Of a stretch of 64,000 bases of DNA, positions 27,421-39,143 are shown piece after piece. Position 1 is the first letter of the stretch. Every line of letters begins with the position of its first letter. Origin of the DNA: Cherax quadricarinatus (Eukaryota; Arthropoda; Malacostraca; Decapoda; Parastacidae); the NCBI RefSeq assembly GCF_038502225.1, contig NW_027196945.1, positions 1 to 64,000 on the forward strand, written 5' to 3'. A program made the translations under genes and the position numbers. The notes under the pieces were generated by a model. It saw nothing but the letters and a program-made list of their open reading frames with translations, was not told the DNA's origin and ran no database searches.

Positions 27421-28045
27421 TTGCTAACGAATACGTTTTCTGATCGCCTTTGAGCTGTGTAAATTTCAATTTGCCAATTTTATTAAGCAAATTGTTTTCC
27501 ATGACATAACTAATGAATGCCTCCTCTTATCAGCTTTAAACCTTAAAAGGAGGCGTATTTTAAGTATTTTCGTATTGTGATCACAAATTTGTGGGTTCCA
27601 GTTTAATGTTTCTTTTTGCTGCCAATTTTATATCAAGTTTTAATCTTAGTTTGAGACTTTTACCAGTTTGACTGTAATAAACTTCATCGCATATTTTACG
27701 GGTGTTTCTATAAGACTCCTGGTAAAATATGCGATAAAGTTTATTTCAGTCAAACTACTAAAAGTCTCTAAGGTTAAAACAAATTAAATATAGAGTTAGA
27801 ACTGGACAAGATTCTAATGCTCTATTTATTCATCTGAGAGATTTTCACCATCCAATTGATTTTCAAAATGTTGAGAAAGTTGTATTAGGCAAGTCCATGG
27901 TCGACAGGAATATAATAGAATCATGTTTCATAAAAAGTAGTTTGAAAATAATATAAATATAAATTATGGTTCATATAAATTGGATTCATTTATAATTAAT
28001 AAAATTTGGGAAGAATATAATGCTTGGGTAGACTATCAGGTGAGT
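27421..28045. pseudogene. Decayed Penelope-like element fragments, inverted pair
   Basis: The plus strand from about 27718 to 28040 encodes, with frameshifts and stops, the end of a GIY-YIG domain and the C-terminal tail of a PLE protein (RTGQDSNALFIH, then SMVDRNIIESCFIKSS). It resembles the better-preserved copy at 50365-51168. The stretch 27600-27725 is the reverse complement of part of the same GIY-YIG coding region (KICDEVYYSQTGKSLKLRL on the minus strand), so two fragments meet head to head. Inverted partial copies at the 5' end are a known feature of Penelope-type insertions. Neither piece can be functional. Confidence 0.7.
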
Positions 28046-28061
28046 TTCACAGAGTCAGGTG

Positions 28062-28152
28062 TTATGATGTGACTGTGAGGTGTATACTTGTTGTGGTGAC
28101 GTGACTGTGAGGTGTAGACTTGTTGTGACGTGACTGTGAGGTGTAGTCTTGA
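28062..28152 (+). repeat. Three-unit tandem repeat of about 32 bp
   Basis: Three copies of TGTGACTGTGAGGTGTA followed by KACTTGTTGTG lie between two PLE fragments. Unit length varies by a few bases. Confidence 0.8.
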
Positions 28153-28199
28153 CCCTTTATATGCCTACCTGTTGATGTTTTGTTTTTTATAATTCCTTG

Positions 28200-29390
28200 A
28201 TATTATGAGAAGTCACCAAAGTCCCTGTCCCTGACTTGCTTTCGTACCTTGAAGAGGAACTAAAAAACTTCCCCAACCATACCCCACGAAAACAATAATT
28301 GAATTGATAAAACTTTGTGTTACTAATTACAAATTCGTGTTTGAAGGGAAATACTACGCTCAAAAATAAGGCATGGCAATTCGAAATCCCCTTAGGCCCT
28401 TACTCAGCAAACCTATGTATGGAATTCTATGAGACCAGACTTCTTAACGACATTCTCCCAAATAAAGCTAGTTGGTTCAGATACTTAGATTATGTTCTTT
28501 GCCTGTTGCCTAATGATCATAACATTCATGAGTTCCTACCCAGACTCAATGCCACAATACATTCCATTAAGTTCACCACAGAACATGAAATAAATAACAC
28601 TTAGCCATTCCAAGATGTTTTAATCCATTGTGTCGATAGAAAATTCAAATTAACAGTTTATAGGAAGTCCACCAATGTGTCGTCATACATTCACTTACTA
28701 TTCCAACCATGAAACCGGGGTAAAAAGTAGTGTGTTCCTCACAGTGTTCTTGAGGGCCTTGTGCATCTGCAATCCAGAGTACTTAGAGGACGAAACCAGC
28801 AAGATATTCAACATAGCCACAAAACTGAGGTATCCTAGGGATTTTGTAGAGAAGGCATTAATGTCAGCAAGAAAGACTTTCTACAGGACTGAACCTAAGG
28901 AAGTGGTGGGCAGGAAAAATATACTAGTTTAACCATACAATGAGAATCTGGTTTGCCTACATGAGGCGTTAAAAAAGATCAATATAAACCTTGCTTTCAA
29001 AAACACGGGGACAGTGAAACAAAGACTGATTAAAAACACACACTCCAACAAAGTTGGTGGGGTATACAAGGTCCCATGTACACAGTGTCCTCTCTCTTAC
29101 ATAGGTCAAACAGGTAAATTTCTGGAAACCAGAATAGCCCAACATAAATACTCAGTCAGGACAGGGCAGGAGTCGAATGCTATCTTTAATAACCACGTTA
29201 GTTCATGTAATCACCCACCGGAATGGGATGGTGCCGAGATTACAGTACCAAACAATTCTGTCATAGAAACAATTAAATCTTCCCTCTTGAAACATTAAAG
29301 GAATACAGTATATAACTCAAATTATGGGTTATACAAGTTCAATAGCTATTTAGTCGAGTCCATTGTACACAGTCTTAAATAACGATGCTA
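28200..29390 (+). pseudogene. Penelope-like element, RT C-terminus plus GIY-YIG endonuclease (broken)
   Basis: Three open stretches (28317-28604, 28675-28932, 29014-29298) in different frames together resemble the second half of a Penelope-like protein. The first carries the end of the reverse transcriptase palm, with ANLCMEFYE and then YLDY at 28482-28493, where active enzymes have YxDD. The second is the thumb and linker region (FLRALCICNPEYLEDE). The third is a GIY-YIG nuclease: GGVYKVPCTQCPLSYIGQTG with a CxxC pair, then RIAQHKYSVRTGQ. The stop at 29296-29298 appears premature, because typical PLE C-terminal coding continues in frame to about 29386. The changed catalytic aspartate, the frameshifts and the stop mark a dead copy. 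Family members nick DNA with GIY-YIG and prime reverse transcription at the nick. I found no remnant of the RT N-terminal half upstream. Confidence 0.85.
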
Positions 29391-29796
29391 TACAAAATCA
29401 CATGATTGTTCATTATGCCAGGTGGGTTGATGGATTGGTGACGCTCGATCTGTGTTTACGCACCAAAACTTCGTACCACGTCAGTTGTGAATGGTTATTT
29501 AACGCATTTAGCTGTTAGTGTACAATACAGTGACAAGCACACAAGATTACGAGATAACATAAGGAGAGGTTAAAAGGTATTAATAGAAATTAGAAATTTA
29601 GATCACAGAAATATTATCAGAAAAGCACAGAAGATTCCCAAGTGAGGCATATTGACCGACTCTGAGAAGAATAGTAGATAGAATATTCGAGTACCTCAGA
29701 GCTGGACATTTAAACGCACAAAGAGCACATTCTGTTTATTTCTTTTATTACTTAAAAAGGTTAAACAGAATAATAGCAATCCTTGTGTTTAATATC
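29391..29796. other. No recognised feature
   Basis: AT-rich non-repetitive sequence between the PLE remnant and the inverted repeat at 29.8 kb. I see no convincing exon, RNA gene or repeat boundary. Confidence 0.5.
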
Positions 29797-30312
<516 letters not shown>

Positions 30313-30642
30313 ATGCAGGACAAGCCACGGGGGAGTGTGGAAATCTTTAGCTCAAGCACTTTCACACTTCTCGGTGCGTCATCAGGAGGTGTGCAAGGGA
30401 GCAACCAAAGCAGGGAAAAAGGTCTTAGAGAAACGTAGGTGTCATTGGCCACGGTTACCCAGTCCGGGTTAGTGGTCAGTGCCAACCCCACCCTACCATC
30501 ATCCCCGTACTACCCATATGGAGTAGGAGGGTTTCTGAGATGTCAGGTAGGAAATTATAAGATATAAAAAGCCAGCCCTAAGCTTTTTCTAATCGTTTAC
30601 AACAGGTCATGTGGTTTGAGAAAATAAGTTTCTCGTTAGACA
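30313..30642 (-). mobile_element. 330-bp dispersed repeat, right arm of an inverted pair
   Basis: This is the reverse-complement partner of 29797-30136. The ends nearest the loop read TGCAGGACAAGCCACGG here and match the left arm's terminus. The outer end (about 30642) abuts another (TA)n array. Confidence 0.8.
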
Positions 30643-30818
<176 letters not shown>

Positions 30819-30844
30819 AAACAACCACTCTGAAAGAATAGAGA

Positions 30845-30885
30845 AATTCCAAGCGCTTTCGTGACTACTCACATTATCAAGGAAC
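30845..30885 (-). ncRNA. Candidate hammerhead-like ribozyme motif (minus copy)
   Basis: Read on the minus strand, the order is GUUCC (stem I, 5' side), UUGAUAA (compare the core CUGANGA), one extra U, GUGA-GUAG-UCAC (stem II hairpin), GAAA, a minimal AGCGCU stem III, U, then GGAAU (stem I, 3' side). The stem I sides pair, and the order of elements matches a type I hammerhead. Two core positions differ: U for C3 and A for G8, which would still allow a U-A pair in place of C3-G8. Stem III is tiny. PLE terminal repeats are known to carry hammerhead motifs. Activity is unproven and the deviations could make this inactive. Confidence 0.35.
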
Positions 30886-30888
30886 TAT

Positions 30889-30928
30889 GTTCCTTGATAA
30901 TGTGAGTAGTCACGAAAGCACTTGGAAT
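30889..30928 (+). ncRNA. Candidate hammerhead-like ribozyme motif (plus copy)
   Basis: This is the mirror copy in the palindrome with the same order of parts: GUUCC, UUGAUAA, U, GUGA-GUAG-UCAC, GAAA, AGCACU-type stem III, U, GGAAU. The single difference from the minus copy (GCAC for GCGC) falls in the stem III loop and keeps the A-U and G-C closing pairs. The same reservations apply about the altered C3 and G8 positions. Confidence 0.33.
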
Positions 30929-30992
30929 TTCTCTATTCTTTCCGAGTGGTTGTTTTGCATATTCTGAAATCACCTGTTTACTGTGATCTTAT

Positions 30993-31122
<130 letters not shown>

Positions 31123-31475
31123 TCGTGCCGAATATGTAAAACTGGTCAATTAGCAAGAACTCATTTAAAATTAAGTCCTTTCTGAAATTTTCTCTTATAT
31201 ATTTTTTTCATTAATGTTAATGTAAAAATTTTTAATTTTGCACCAAGAGAATCTTAGAAAACTTACCTAACCTTGTTATAATAAGAGCAATTTATTTTAG
31301 CCTAACCCAACGAAATAAATTTTAAATAAGTTTACAATAATATAGTACTGAAAAAACACAATCAAATATATTTTTTCGTTAGGATCAGAATGATTTTGGC
31401 GAAATTATTGCATACACAAATTTTCACTTGTCTTATATGGCAAGATGATCGCAAGTTCTGCCTATTCGGCACGAC
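31123..31475 (+). mobile_element. TIR element (MITE-like), copy 1
   Basis: The ends are TCGTGCCGAATA (31123-31134) and TATTCGGCACGA (31463-31474), a perfect 12-bp inverted repeat, with (TA)n on both sides. The internal sequence is AT-rich and non-coding. Compared with copy 2 at 45839-46227, it lacks a stretch of about 20 bp near the right end (AACGTTGCTATTTAAGCC). The short size, TIRs and TA-rich flanks fit a non-autonomous DNA transposon with TA target preference. A TSD cannot be read within the dinucleotide array. Confidence 0.75.
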
Positions 31476-31664
<189 letters not shown>

Positions 31665-34600
31665 AGGTAGTAGGTTGGAAGACAGCAACCACCCAGGGAA
31701 GTACTACCGTCCTGCCAGATGACTGTGAAACAGAAACCTGTAACTGTTTTGCATGATGGTAGGATTGCTGGTTTCTTTTTCTGTCTCATAAACACGCTAG
31801 ATAACAGGGATATCTTGCTACTCCTACTTACACTTTGGTCACACTTGACAGACACGCACATGCATATATATAAACATACATCTAGGTTTTTCTCCTTTTT
31901 CTAAATAGCTCTTGTTCTTCTGTATTTCTTCTATTGTCCATGGGGAAGTGGAAAAGAATCTTTCCTCCGTAAGCCATGCGTGTCGTATGAGGCGACTAAA
32001 ATGCCGGGAGCAATGGGCTAGTAACCCCTTCTCCTGTAGACACTTACTAAAAAAGAGAAGAAGAAAAACTTTATAAAACTGGGATGCTTAAATGTGCGTG
32101 GATGTAGTGCGGATGACAAGAAACAGATGATTGCTGATGTTATGAATGAAAAGAAGTTGGATGTCCTGGCCCTAAGCGAAACAAAGCTGAAAAGGGTAGG
32201 AGAGTTTCAGTGGGGGGAAATAAATGGGATTAAATCTAGAGTATCTGAGAGAGTTAGAGCAAAGGAAGGGGTAGCAGTAATGTTAAACGATCAGTTATGG
32301 AAGGAGAAAAGAGAATATGAATGTGTAAATTCAAGAATTATGTGGATTAAAGTAAAGGTTGGTTGCGAGAAGTGGGTCATAATAAGCGTGTATGCACCTG
32401 GAGAAGAGAGGAATGCAGAGGAGAGAGAGAGATTTTGGGAGATGTTAAGTGAATGTATAGGAGCCTTTGAACCAAGTGAGAGAGTAATTGTGGTAGGGGA
32501 CCTGAATGCTAAAGTGGGAGAAACTTTAGAGAGGGTGTGGTAGGTAAGTTTGGGGTGCCAGGTGTAAATGATAATGGGAGCCCTTTGATTGAACTTTGTA
32601 TAGAAAGGGGTTTAGTTATAGGTAATACATATTTTAAGAAAAAGAGGATAAATAAGTATACAAGATATGATGTAGGGCGAAATGACAGTAGTTTGTTGGA
32701 TTATGTATTGGTAGATAAAAGACTGTTGAGTAGACTTCAGGATGTACATGTTTATAGAGGGGCCACAGATATATCAGATCACTTTCTAGTTGTAGCTACA
32801 CTGAGAGTAAAAGGTAGATGGGATACAAGGAGAATAGAAGCATCAGGGAAGAGAGAGGTGAAGGTTTATAAACTAAAAGAGGAGGCAGTTAGGGTAAGAT
32901 ATAAACAGCTATTGGAGGATAGATGGGCTAATGAGAGCATAGGCAATGGGGTCGAAGAGGTATGGGGAAGGTTTAAAAATGTAGTGTTAGTGTTCATCAG
33001 AAGTTTGTGGTTACAGGAAAGTGGGTGCGGGAGGGAAGAGGAGCGATTGGTGGAATGATAATGTAAAGAGAGTAGTAAGGGAGAAAAAGTTAGCATATGA
33101 GAAGTTTTTACAAAGTAGAAGTGATGCAAGGAGGGAAGAGTATATGGAGAAAAAGAGAGAGGTTAAGAGAGTGGTGAAGCAATGCAAAAAGAGAGCAAAT
33201 GAGAGAGTGGGTGAGATGTTATCAACAAATTTTGTTGAAAATAAGAAAAAGTTTTGGAGTGAGATTAACAAGTTAAGAAAGCCTAGAGAACAAATGGATT
33301 TGTCAGTTAAAAATAGGAGAGGAGAGTTATTAAATGGAGAGTTAGAGGTATTGGGAAGATGGAGGGAATATTTTGAGGAATTGTTAAATGTTGATGAAGA
33401 TAGGGAAGCTGTGATTTCGTGTATAGGACAAGGAGGAATAACATCTTGTAGGAGTGAGGAAGAGCCAGTTGTGAGTGTGGGGGAAGTTCGTGAGGCAGTA
33501 GGTAAAATGAAAGGGGGTAAGGCAGCCGGGATTGATGGAATAAAGATAGAAATGTTAAAATCAGGTGGGGATATAGTTTTGGAGTGGTTGGTGCAATTAT
33601 TTAATAAATGTATGGAAGAGGGTAAGGTACCTAGGGATTGGCAGAGAGCATGCATAGTTCCTTTGTATAAAGGCAAAGGTGATAAAAGAGAGTGCAAAAA
33701 TTATAGGGGGATAAGTCTGCTGAGTATACCTGGTAAAGTGTATGGTAGAATTATTATTGAAAGAATTAAGAGTAAGATGGAGAATAGGATAGCAGATGAA
33801 CAAGGAGGCTTTAGGAAAGGTAGGGGGTGTGTGGACCAGGTGTTTACAGTGAAACATATAAGTGAACAGTATTTAGATAGGGCTAAAGAGGTCTTTGTGG
33901 CATTTATGGATTTGGAAAAGGCGTATGACAGGGTGGATAGGGGGGCAATGTGGCAGATGTTGCAAGTGTATGGTGTAGGAGGTAGGTTACTGAAAGCAGT
34001 GAAGAGTTTTTACGAGGATAGTGAGGCTCAAGTTAGAGTATGTAGGAAAGAGGGAAATTATTTCCCAGTAAAAGTAGGCCTTAGACAAGGATGTGTGATG
34101 TCACCGTGGTTGTTTAATATATTTATAGATGGGGTTGTAAGAGAAGTAAATGCGAGGGTCTTGACAAGAGGCGTGGAGTTAAAAGATAAAGAATCACACA
34201 CAAAGTGGGAGTTGTCACAGCTGCTCTTTGCTGATGACACTGTGCTCTTGGGAGATTCTGAAGAGAAGTTGCAGAGATTGGTGGATGAATTTGGTAGGGT
34301 GTGCAAAAGAAGAAAATTAAAGGTGAATACAGGAAAGAGTAAGGTTATGAGGATAACAAAAAGATTAGGTGATGAAAGATTGAATATCAGATTGGAGGGA
34401 GAGAGTATGGAGGAGGTGAATGTATTCAGATATTTGGGAGTGGACGTGTCAGCGGATGGGTCTATGAAAGATGAGGTGAATCATAGAATTGATGAGGGAA
34501 AAAGAGTGAGTGGTGCACTTAGGAGTCTGTGGAGACAAAGAACTTTGTCCTTGGAGGCAAAGAGGGGAATGTATGAGAGTATAGTTTTACCAACGCTCTT

Positions 34601-35241
34601 ATATGGGTGTGAAGCATGGGTGATGAATGTTGCAGCGAGGAGAAGGCTGGAGGCAGTGGAGATGTCATGTCTGAGGGCAATGTGTGGTGTGAATATAATG
34701 CAGAGAATTCGTAGTTTGGAAGTTAGGAGGAGGTGCGGGATTACCAAAACTGTTGTCCAGAGGGCTGAGGAGGGGTTGTTGAGGTGGTTCGGACATGTGA
34801 AGAGAATGGAGCGAAACAGAATAACTTCAAGAGTGTATCAGTCTGTAGTGGAAGGAAGGCGAGGTAGGGGTCGGCCTAGGAAAGGTTGGAGAGAGGGGGT
34901 AAAGGAGGTTTTGTGTGCGAGGGGCTTGGACTTCCATCAGGCATGCGTGAGCGTGTTTGATAGGAGTGAATGGAGACAAATGGTTTTTAATACTTGACGT
35001 GCTGTTGGAGTGTGAGCAAAGTAACATTTATGAAGGGGTCCAGGGAAACCGGCAGGCCGGACTTGAGTCCTGGAGATGGGAAGTACAGTGCCTGCACTCT
35101 GAAGGAGGGGTGTTAATGTTGCAGTTTAAAAACTGTAGTGTAAAGCACCCTTCTGGCAAGACAGTGATGGAGTGAATGATGGTGAAAGTTTTTCTTTTTC
35201 GGCCACCCTGGGAATCGGCCAGTGTGATAATAAGATAATAA
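31665..35241 (+). mobile_element. RTE-like non-LTR retrotransposon, copy A
   Basis: This is an essentially full-length copy of about 3.58 kb. It comprises a 5' untranslated region (31665-32070), a single endonuclease-RT coding region (32070-34997) and a 3' untranslated region of about 240 bp ending in AATAAGATAATAAATATATA. The 5' boundary AGGTAGTAGGTTGG matches the mirrored 5' boundary of copy B near 42110. The microsatellite-like 3' tail and the APE-RT layout without an ORF1 fit the RTE group, though a related clade is possible. The coding frame has two small deletions (see the coding entry). Confidence 0.85.
32070..34997 (+). pseudogene. APE endonuclease plus reverse transcriptase of RTE-like copy A (two frameshifts)
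   Basis: The N-terminal third is an APE-type endonuclease: LNVRG, LALSETKLK (catalytic E), VYAPGEER, VVGDLNAKVGE, LLDYVLVD and DISDHFLV (catalytic D-H). The RT follows: GKAAGIDGIK, VPLYKGKG, YRGISLLS, EQGGFRKGRG, DLEKAYDRV, LRQGCVMSPWLFNIF, and the active-site FADD at codons 34227-34238. Then comes LYGCEAWV and a basic C-terminus (RRGRGRPRKGW). Compared with copy B, a T is missing from a T4 run near 32525 and two bases are missing near 32990, which splits the protein into open stretches 32094-32543, 32537-33058 and 33021-34997. The RT portion from 33021 is open for 658 codons. The enzyme would nick DNA and reverse-transcribe its own RNA at the nick. No ATG precedes the endonuclease motifs in frame, so the true start is unclear. 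Confidence 0.88.
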
Positions 35242-35539
<298 letters not shown>

Positions 35540-35702
35540 ACATTATTGTAACCATGAACGAGTGGTATTGGTATTGTTATTGATCAATACACCAAACAGG
35601 GATGAGAATGAAGTTAGCTTAGGAGCTCCCACACTTCCGTATGCCCTCGGATGGCGGCCCAACAGCTAGGTGTGTGCTGGCTGCACCATTCTTGTAGGGT
35701 TG

Positions 35703-35798
35703 GGTGGTCCTGTGGTTTAAAGCGTTATGTGGTTCTCGCTTACCATGAGGCAGGCCAGTACAACATGGGTTCGAATCCTTGCCTAGCGCAGTGTTGTT
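35703..35798 (+). mobile_element. tRNA-like SINE head
   Basis: A tRNA-type Pol III promoter is visible: an A-box-like TGGTTTAAAGCG at 35713-35724 and a perfect B box GGTTCGAATCC at 35768-35778, 44 bp apart. The head ends at GCGCAGTGTTGTTATA and runs into (TA)n. The preceding 35536-35702 is unassigned single-copy-looking sequence. The pair of boxes supports a tRNA-derived SINE. An intact tRNA cloverleaf is not evident, so I do not call a functional tRNA. Confidence 0.6.
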
Positions 35799-35919
<121 letters not shown>

Positions 35920-36164
35920 TTATTATCACACTGGCCGATTCCCACCAAGGCAGGGTGGCCCGAAAAAGAAAAACTTTCACCATCATTCACTCCATCACTG
36001 TCTTGCCAGAAGGGTTCTTTACACTACAGTTTTTAAACTGCAACATTAACACCCCTCCTTCAGAGTGCAGGCACTGTACTTCCCATCTCCAGGACTCAAG
36101 TCCGGCCTGCCGGTTTCCCTGAATCCCTTCATAAATGTTACTTTGCTCACACTCCAACAGCACG

Positions 36165-36539
36165 TCAAGTATTAAAAACCATTTGTCTCCATTCACTCCT
36201 ATCAAACACGCTCATGCATGCCTCCTGGAAGTCCAAGCCCCTCGCACACAAAACCTCCTTTACCCCCTCCCTCCAACCTTTCCTAGGCCGACCCCTACCC
36301 CGCCTTCCTTCCACTACAGACTGATACACTCTTGAAGTCATTCTGTTTTGCTCCATTCTCTCTACATGTCCGAACCACCTCAACAACCCTTCCTCAGCCC
36401 TCTGGACAACAGTTTTGGTAATCCCGCACGTCCTCCTAACTTCCAAACTACGAATTCTCTGCATTATATTCACACCACACATTGCCCTCAGACATGACAT
36501 CTCCACTGCCTCCAGCCTTCTCCTCGCTGCAACATTCAT
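36165..36539 (-). pseudogene. C-terminal part of the copy B RT, separated by the LTR insertion
   Basis: This encodes MNVAARRRLEAVEMSCLRAM onward to the end of the protein (VFDRSEWRQMVFNT), including the basic RRGRGRPRKGW segment. It matches the last 125 residues of copy A with few changes. The join with 39148 is exact apart from the 4-bp TCAT duplication made by the LTR element. The element's 3' untranslated region follows to 35920. Confidence 0.85.
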
Positions 36540-36859
36540 TATAACGGGCTTGTTTGGTAGGCTGTAAGCGGGGTGAATGATATACGTCTTCTTCGGAGGC
36601 TTCTTTGTTTATTGTTAAGTAGTAGGTGGGTTCCACAGGCTTGTGTGTTCGAGCCCATGGCCCAGGAGGGCCATGCCCACGAGAGAGAGCTGGGAGTACT
36701 TGTGTCTTGATGCCAGGCCGCTGTGTGAGTGAGGGTGAGGCAAGTCTGGGCATACTGAAGTGGCAAGGCCTATAGATGGCAGCACCTGAGTGGCGCGAAA
36801 TATGAACTAAGCTGGCAGACAGCATGGGCTGTCTGTGCAGACAGTACAGGCTGTCTACA
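36540..36859 (-). repeat. LTR (3' LTR in element orientation)
   Basis: 320 bp, 98 percent identical to 38824-39143. On the plus strand it runs from TATAACGGGCTTG to GCTGTCTACA. The bases just inside (36860-36885) read TACGCTCGGCCACCTACCGC. Their complement, GCGGTAGGTGGCCGAGCGTA, is where a polypurine tract would be expected, but it is only moderately purine-rich. Confidence 0.9.
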
Positions 36860-38061
36860 TACGCTCGGCCACCTACCGCGCGTCATCCCGACGCGACAAT
36901 ACTGGTGGTAAAAGAAACTCAGGCTCTCTCTCGTAGGAACAGGGCACAGAACACAAAATAAAAACATATATATACATATGGACATGGAAAAAAAAACTTC
37001 CTACAGGGAGGGAAGAAAAAAACATGTGGGGTGTGCTAAACATCGTGGTCAAAGGCAGTGAGCATCGAAGTGCATCACTGCACGCCTTCCTGCGTCTGGA
37101 CAGGTACTGCAACACAGGAGACATCGCCGCAGCTGAGCTGTGACGTAACAGGGTACGGTCTCCTCTGGTGAAGCAGTCATCGTAGGAGTCGCTGCAGGTT
37201 TTCACTCAACCTGGGGCACGACATGCTGGTGCCCTCGAGTGAGGCGTCGACAAAACTCGGCAACTGGGCAGGACTTCTGGCAAGCGACTCAGGAGAACAC
37301 TTCTCGACTGGTACTGTCGCTGGGCTGTCACTGCCGGCGAGCGTGGAGCGAGTTGTGGAGCGAGTCGTGGCAGAGACGACTGGGCGAAACATCTGGGAGT
37401 CGTAACATCATACACCAGACTGCAGTGAGAGAGCTAGCAGTCAAAGTGACATCTTCTTTGTGCAGGCTGCTCACTGAAGCTTGTGACACGAGGCTGACAC
37501 AGCGCCTGCCGACAGGCCTGGCTGCGGCTTGACGAGTATCATCTCTCGACAGTTGGAGTTATAGCAGAGGTTAGCCTAAGCGTCCCCAGACTTGTATCTC
37601 TACATATAACTGCACTCTGACGGTCTGGAGGTGAAGTGAAACAAATCTCGATGGGAATCGTAGCAGGTACGATTCTGCAGAACAACACGAGCGACGAGCA
37701 TAAAAGCTTTCTGTACAAGGGGGCTCATACGCTCAGGGCTGAGAAATCAGCTGTCAAACACTGGTCACGCGGGTGACTTAGCACAGTGGTGCTACTCAAG
37801 GGTCTGACCACAGACCTCACTGGACACACGGAAAACTTACAAACACACCGCTGTACATACGGTACAACATGGCTTAAACTAGCAAAAGATGCTTTTCTGT
37901 GCACAAAACTGACACTAAGACATATACTAAAATGTGAGAACACTGACTGAGAGGAATTAATTAACACACGACATATATTTTCTCTCAATCTTCTCGACAA
38001 TACTGAAATAATTACTGAACACTCGATGGTGACATGTGATGTCAGGCGTGATGTCGCGAGG

Positions 38062-38135
38062 TGACGTCAGGCAGACATCGTGAGGTGACGTCAGGCAGAC
38101 ATCGTGAGGTGACGTCAACAGACATCGTGACGTCA
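38062..38135. promoter_or_regulatory. Cluster of four perfect TGACGTCA (CRE) palindromes
   Basis: TGACGTCA occurs at 38062-38069, 38086-38093, 38110-38117 and 38128-38135 inside a degenerate 24-bp tandem repeat (GGCAGACATCGTGAGG between sites). This is the binding palindrome of CREB/ATF bZIP proteins. It lies inside the LTR element about 700 bp from the 5' LTR. Whether it drives transcription is inference, and it may simply be a short repeat that happens to contain the palindrome. Confidence 0.5.
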
Positions 38136-38803
38136 TGAAGTCGGGCAGCATCGTGGGTGGCGTCGAAGTGATGCGGGCAGCAGACCACAGCATGAGGCCT
38201 GGGACATCTGGTAACTCACGTGGCTTTGTAGGTCTACGTGACATCGCCCACACCCACGTGACGTCGTGATCCACGTAGCTTCGAGTGGCCTCGGGCACTC
38301 GGATACACAGCACTGGCAATGAATTCATACGAAAAACAGCAGAAAACACAGCAGAGGGAGTGGGCAGGGGTGAGTGTATGGTAGTGTGGTGGCGAGGAGC
38401 GTGCGTGCGTGAGTGTATGGCAGGGCGGGCATCTGGCCATTCCTCCTCCTCCTCCACCCACAAACACGTGGAGAAGCTCACACTGGACGCAGAAATCACC
38501 ACAAAACTCACCTCTGGCTTGCTGAAACAGCTGTGCTGAGCTGAACAACAACAGCAACATACAAGTGACGCTGAACACGTGACTTGAGAAACAGCGTGGG
38601 GTCACTGGGACGCCACTTACAATTCTCGGAGAATTTCGGCAAATTTCGGCTGGATCCTGCTAGTACCTGTGTCTGGATGCTCAAACGTGCAGACACGACA
38701 TCAGGATAACTCGTTGAGAGAAGGATCCTTCTTGTGTAGGGTGATGAAGTGAAGATGACTTCATACCTCTTCCTCCTTCTCTCCAGGCAAACACAACTGC
38801 TGC

Positions 38804-38821
38804 GGAGCACCGCTGTCACCA
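38804..38821 (-). other. Probable tRNA primer-binding site
   Basis: Two bases after the end of the 5' LTR, the minus strand reads TGGTGACAGCGGTGCTCC. It begins with the TGG that pairs with a tRNA 3' CCA, at the position expected for an LTR retrotransposon. The primer tRNA is not identified. Confidence 0.6.
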
Positions 38822-38823
38822 TT

Positions 38824-39143
38824 TATAACGGGCTTGTTTGGTAGGCTGTAAGCGGGGTGAATGATATACGTCTTCTTCGGAGGCTTCTTTGTTTATTGTT
38901 AAGTAGTAGGTGGGTTCCACAGGCTTGTGTGTTTGAGCCCAGGGCCCGGGAGGGCCATGCCCACGAGAGAGAGCTGGGAGTACCTGTGTCTTGATGCCAG
39001 GCCGCTGTGTGAGTGAGGGTGAGGCAAGTCTGGGCATACTGAAGTGGCAAGGCCTATAGATGGCAGCACCTGAGTGGTGCGAAATATGAACTAAGCTGGC
39101 AGACAGCATGGGCTGTCTGTGCAGACAGTACAGGCTGTCTACA
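38824..39143 (-). repeat. LTR (5' LTR in element orientation)
   Basis: 320 bp. It is the partner of 36540-36859, with five substitutions and no indels. No TATA box is obvious in it, so the promoter position is unknown. Confidence 0.9.

Larger units (their letters stand above)
36540..39143 (-). mobile_element. Non-autonomous LTR retrotransposon
   Basis: This is a 2604-bp element with two 320-bp direct LTRs and about 1.96 kb of internal DNA that encodes no gag, protease, RT or integrase motif. TCAT is duplicated at 36536-36539 and 39144-39147, and the interrupted RTE-like coding sequence is collinear across it. On the minus strand the LTR starts TGTAGACAG and ends CCCGTTATA. The two LTRs differ at five positions that I counted (about 1.6 percent), so the insertion is fairly young and later than copy B itself. 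The size and lack of coding fit a LARD/TRIM-like element mobilised by a related autonomous element that is not in the window. Confidence 0.88.

Noticed and set aside
35703..35798. Functional tRNA gene
   Set aside because: Only the A and B boxes are convincing. The acceptor stem and a full cloverleaf could not be drawn, so a SINE head is the better call.
36873..38822. Short frames inside the LTR element (60-180 codons)
   Set aside because: No gag, protease, RT, RNase H or integrase motif appears. The composition and overlap look random.
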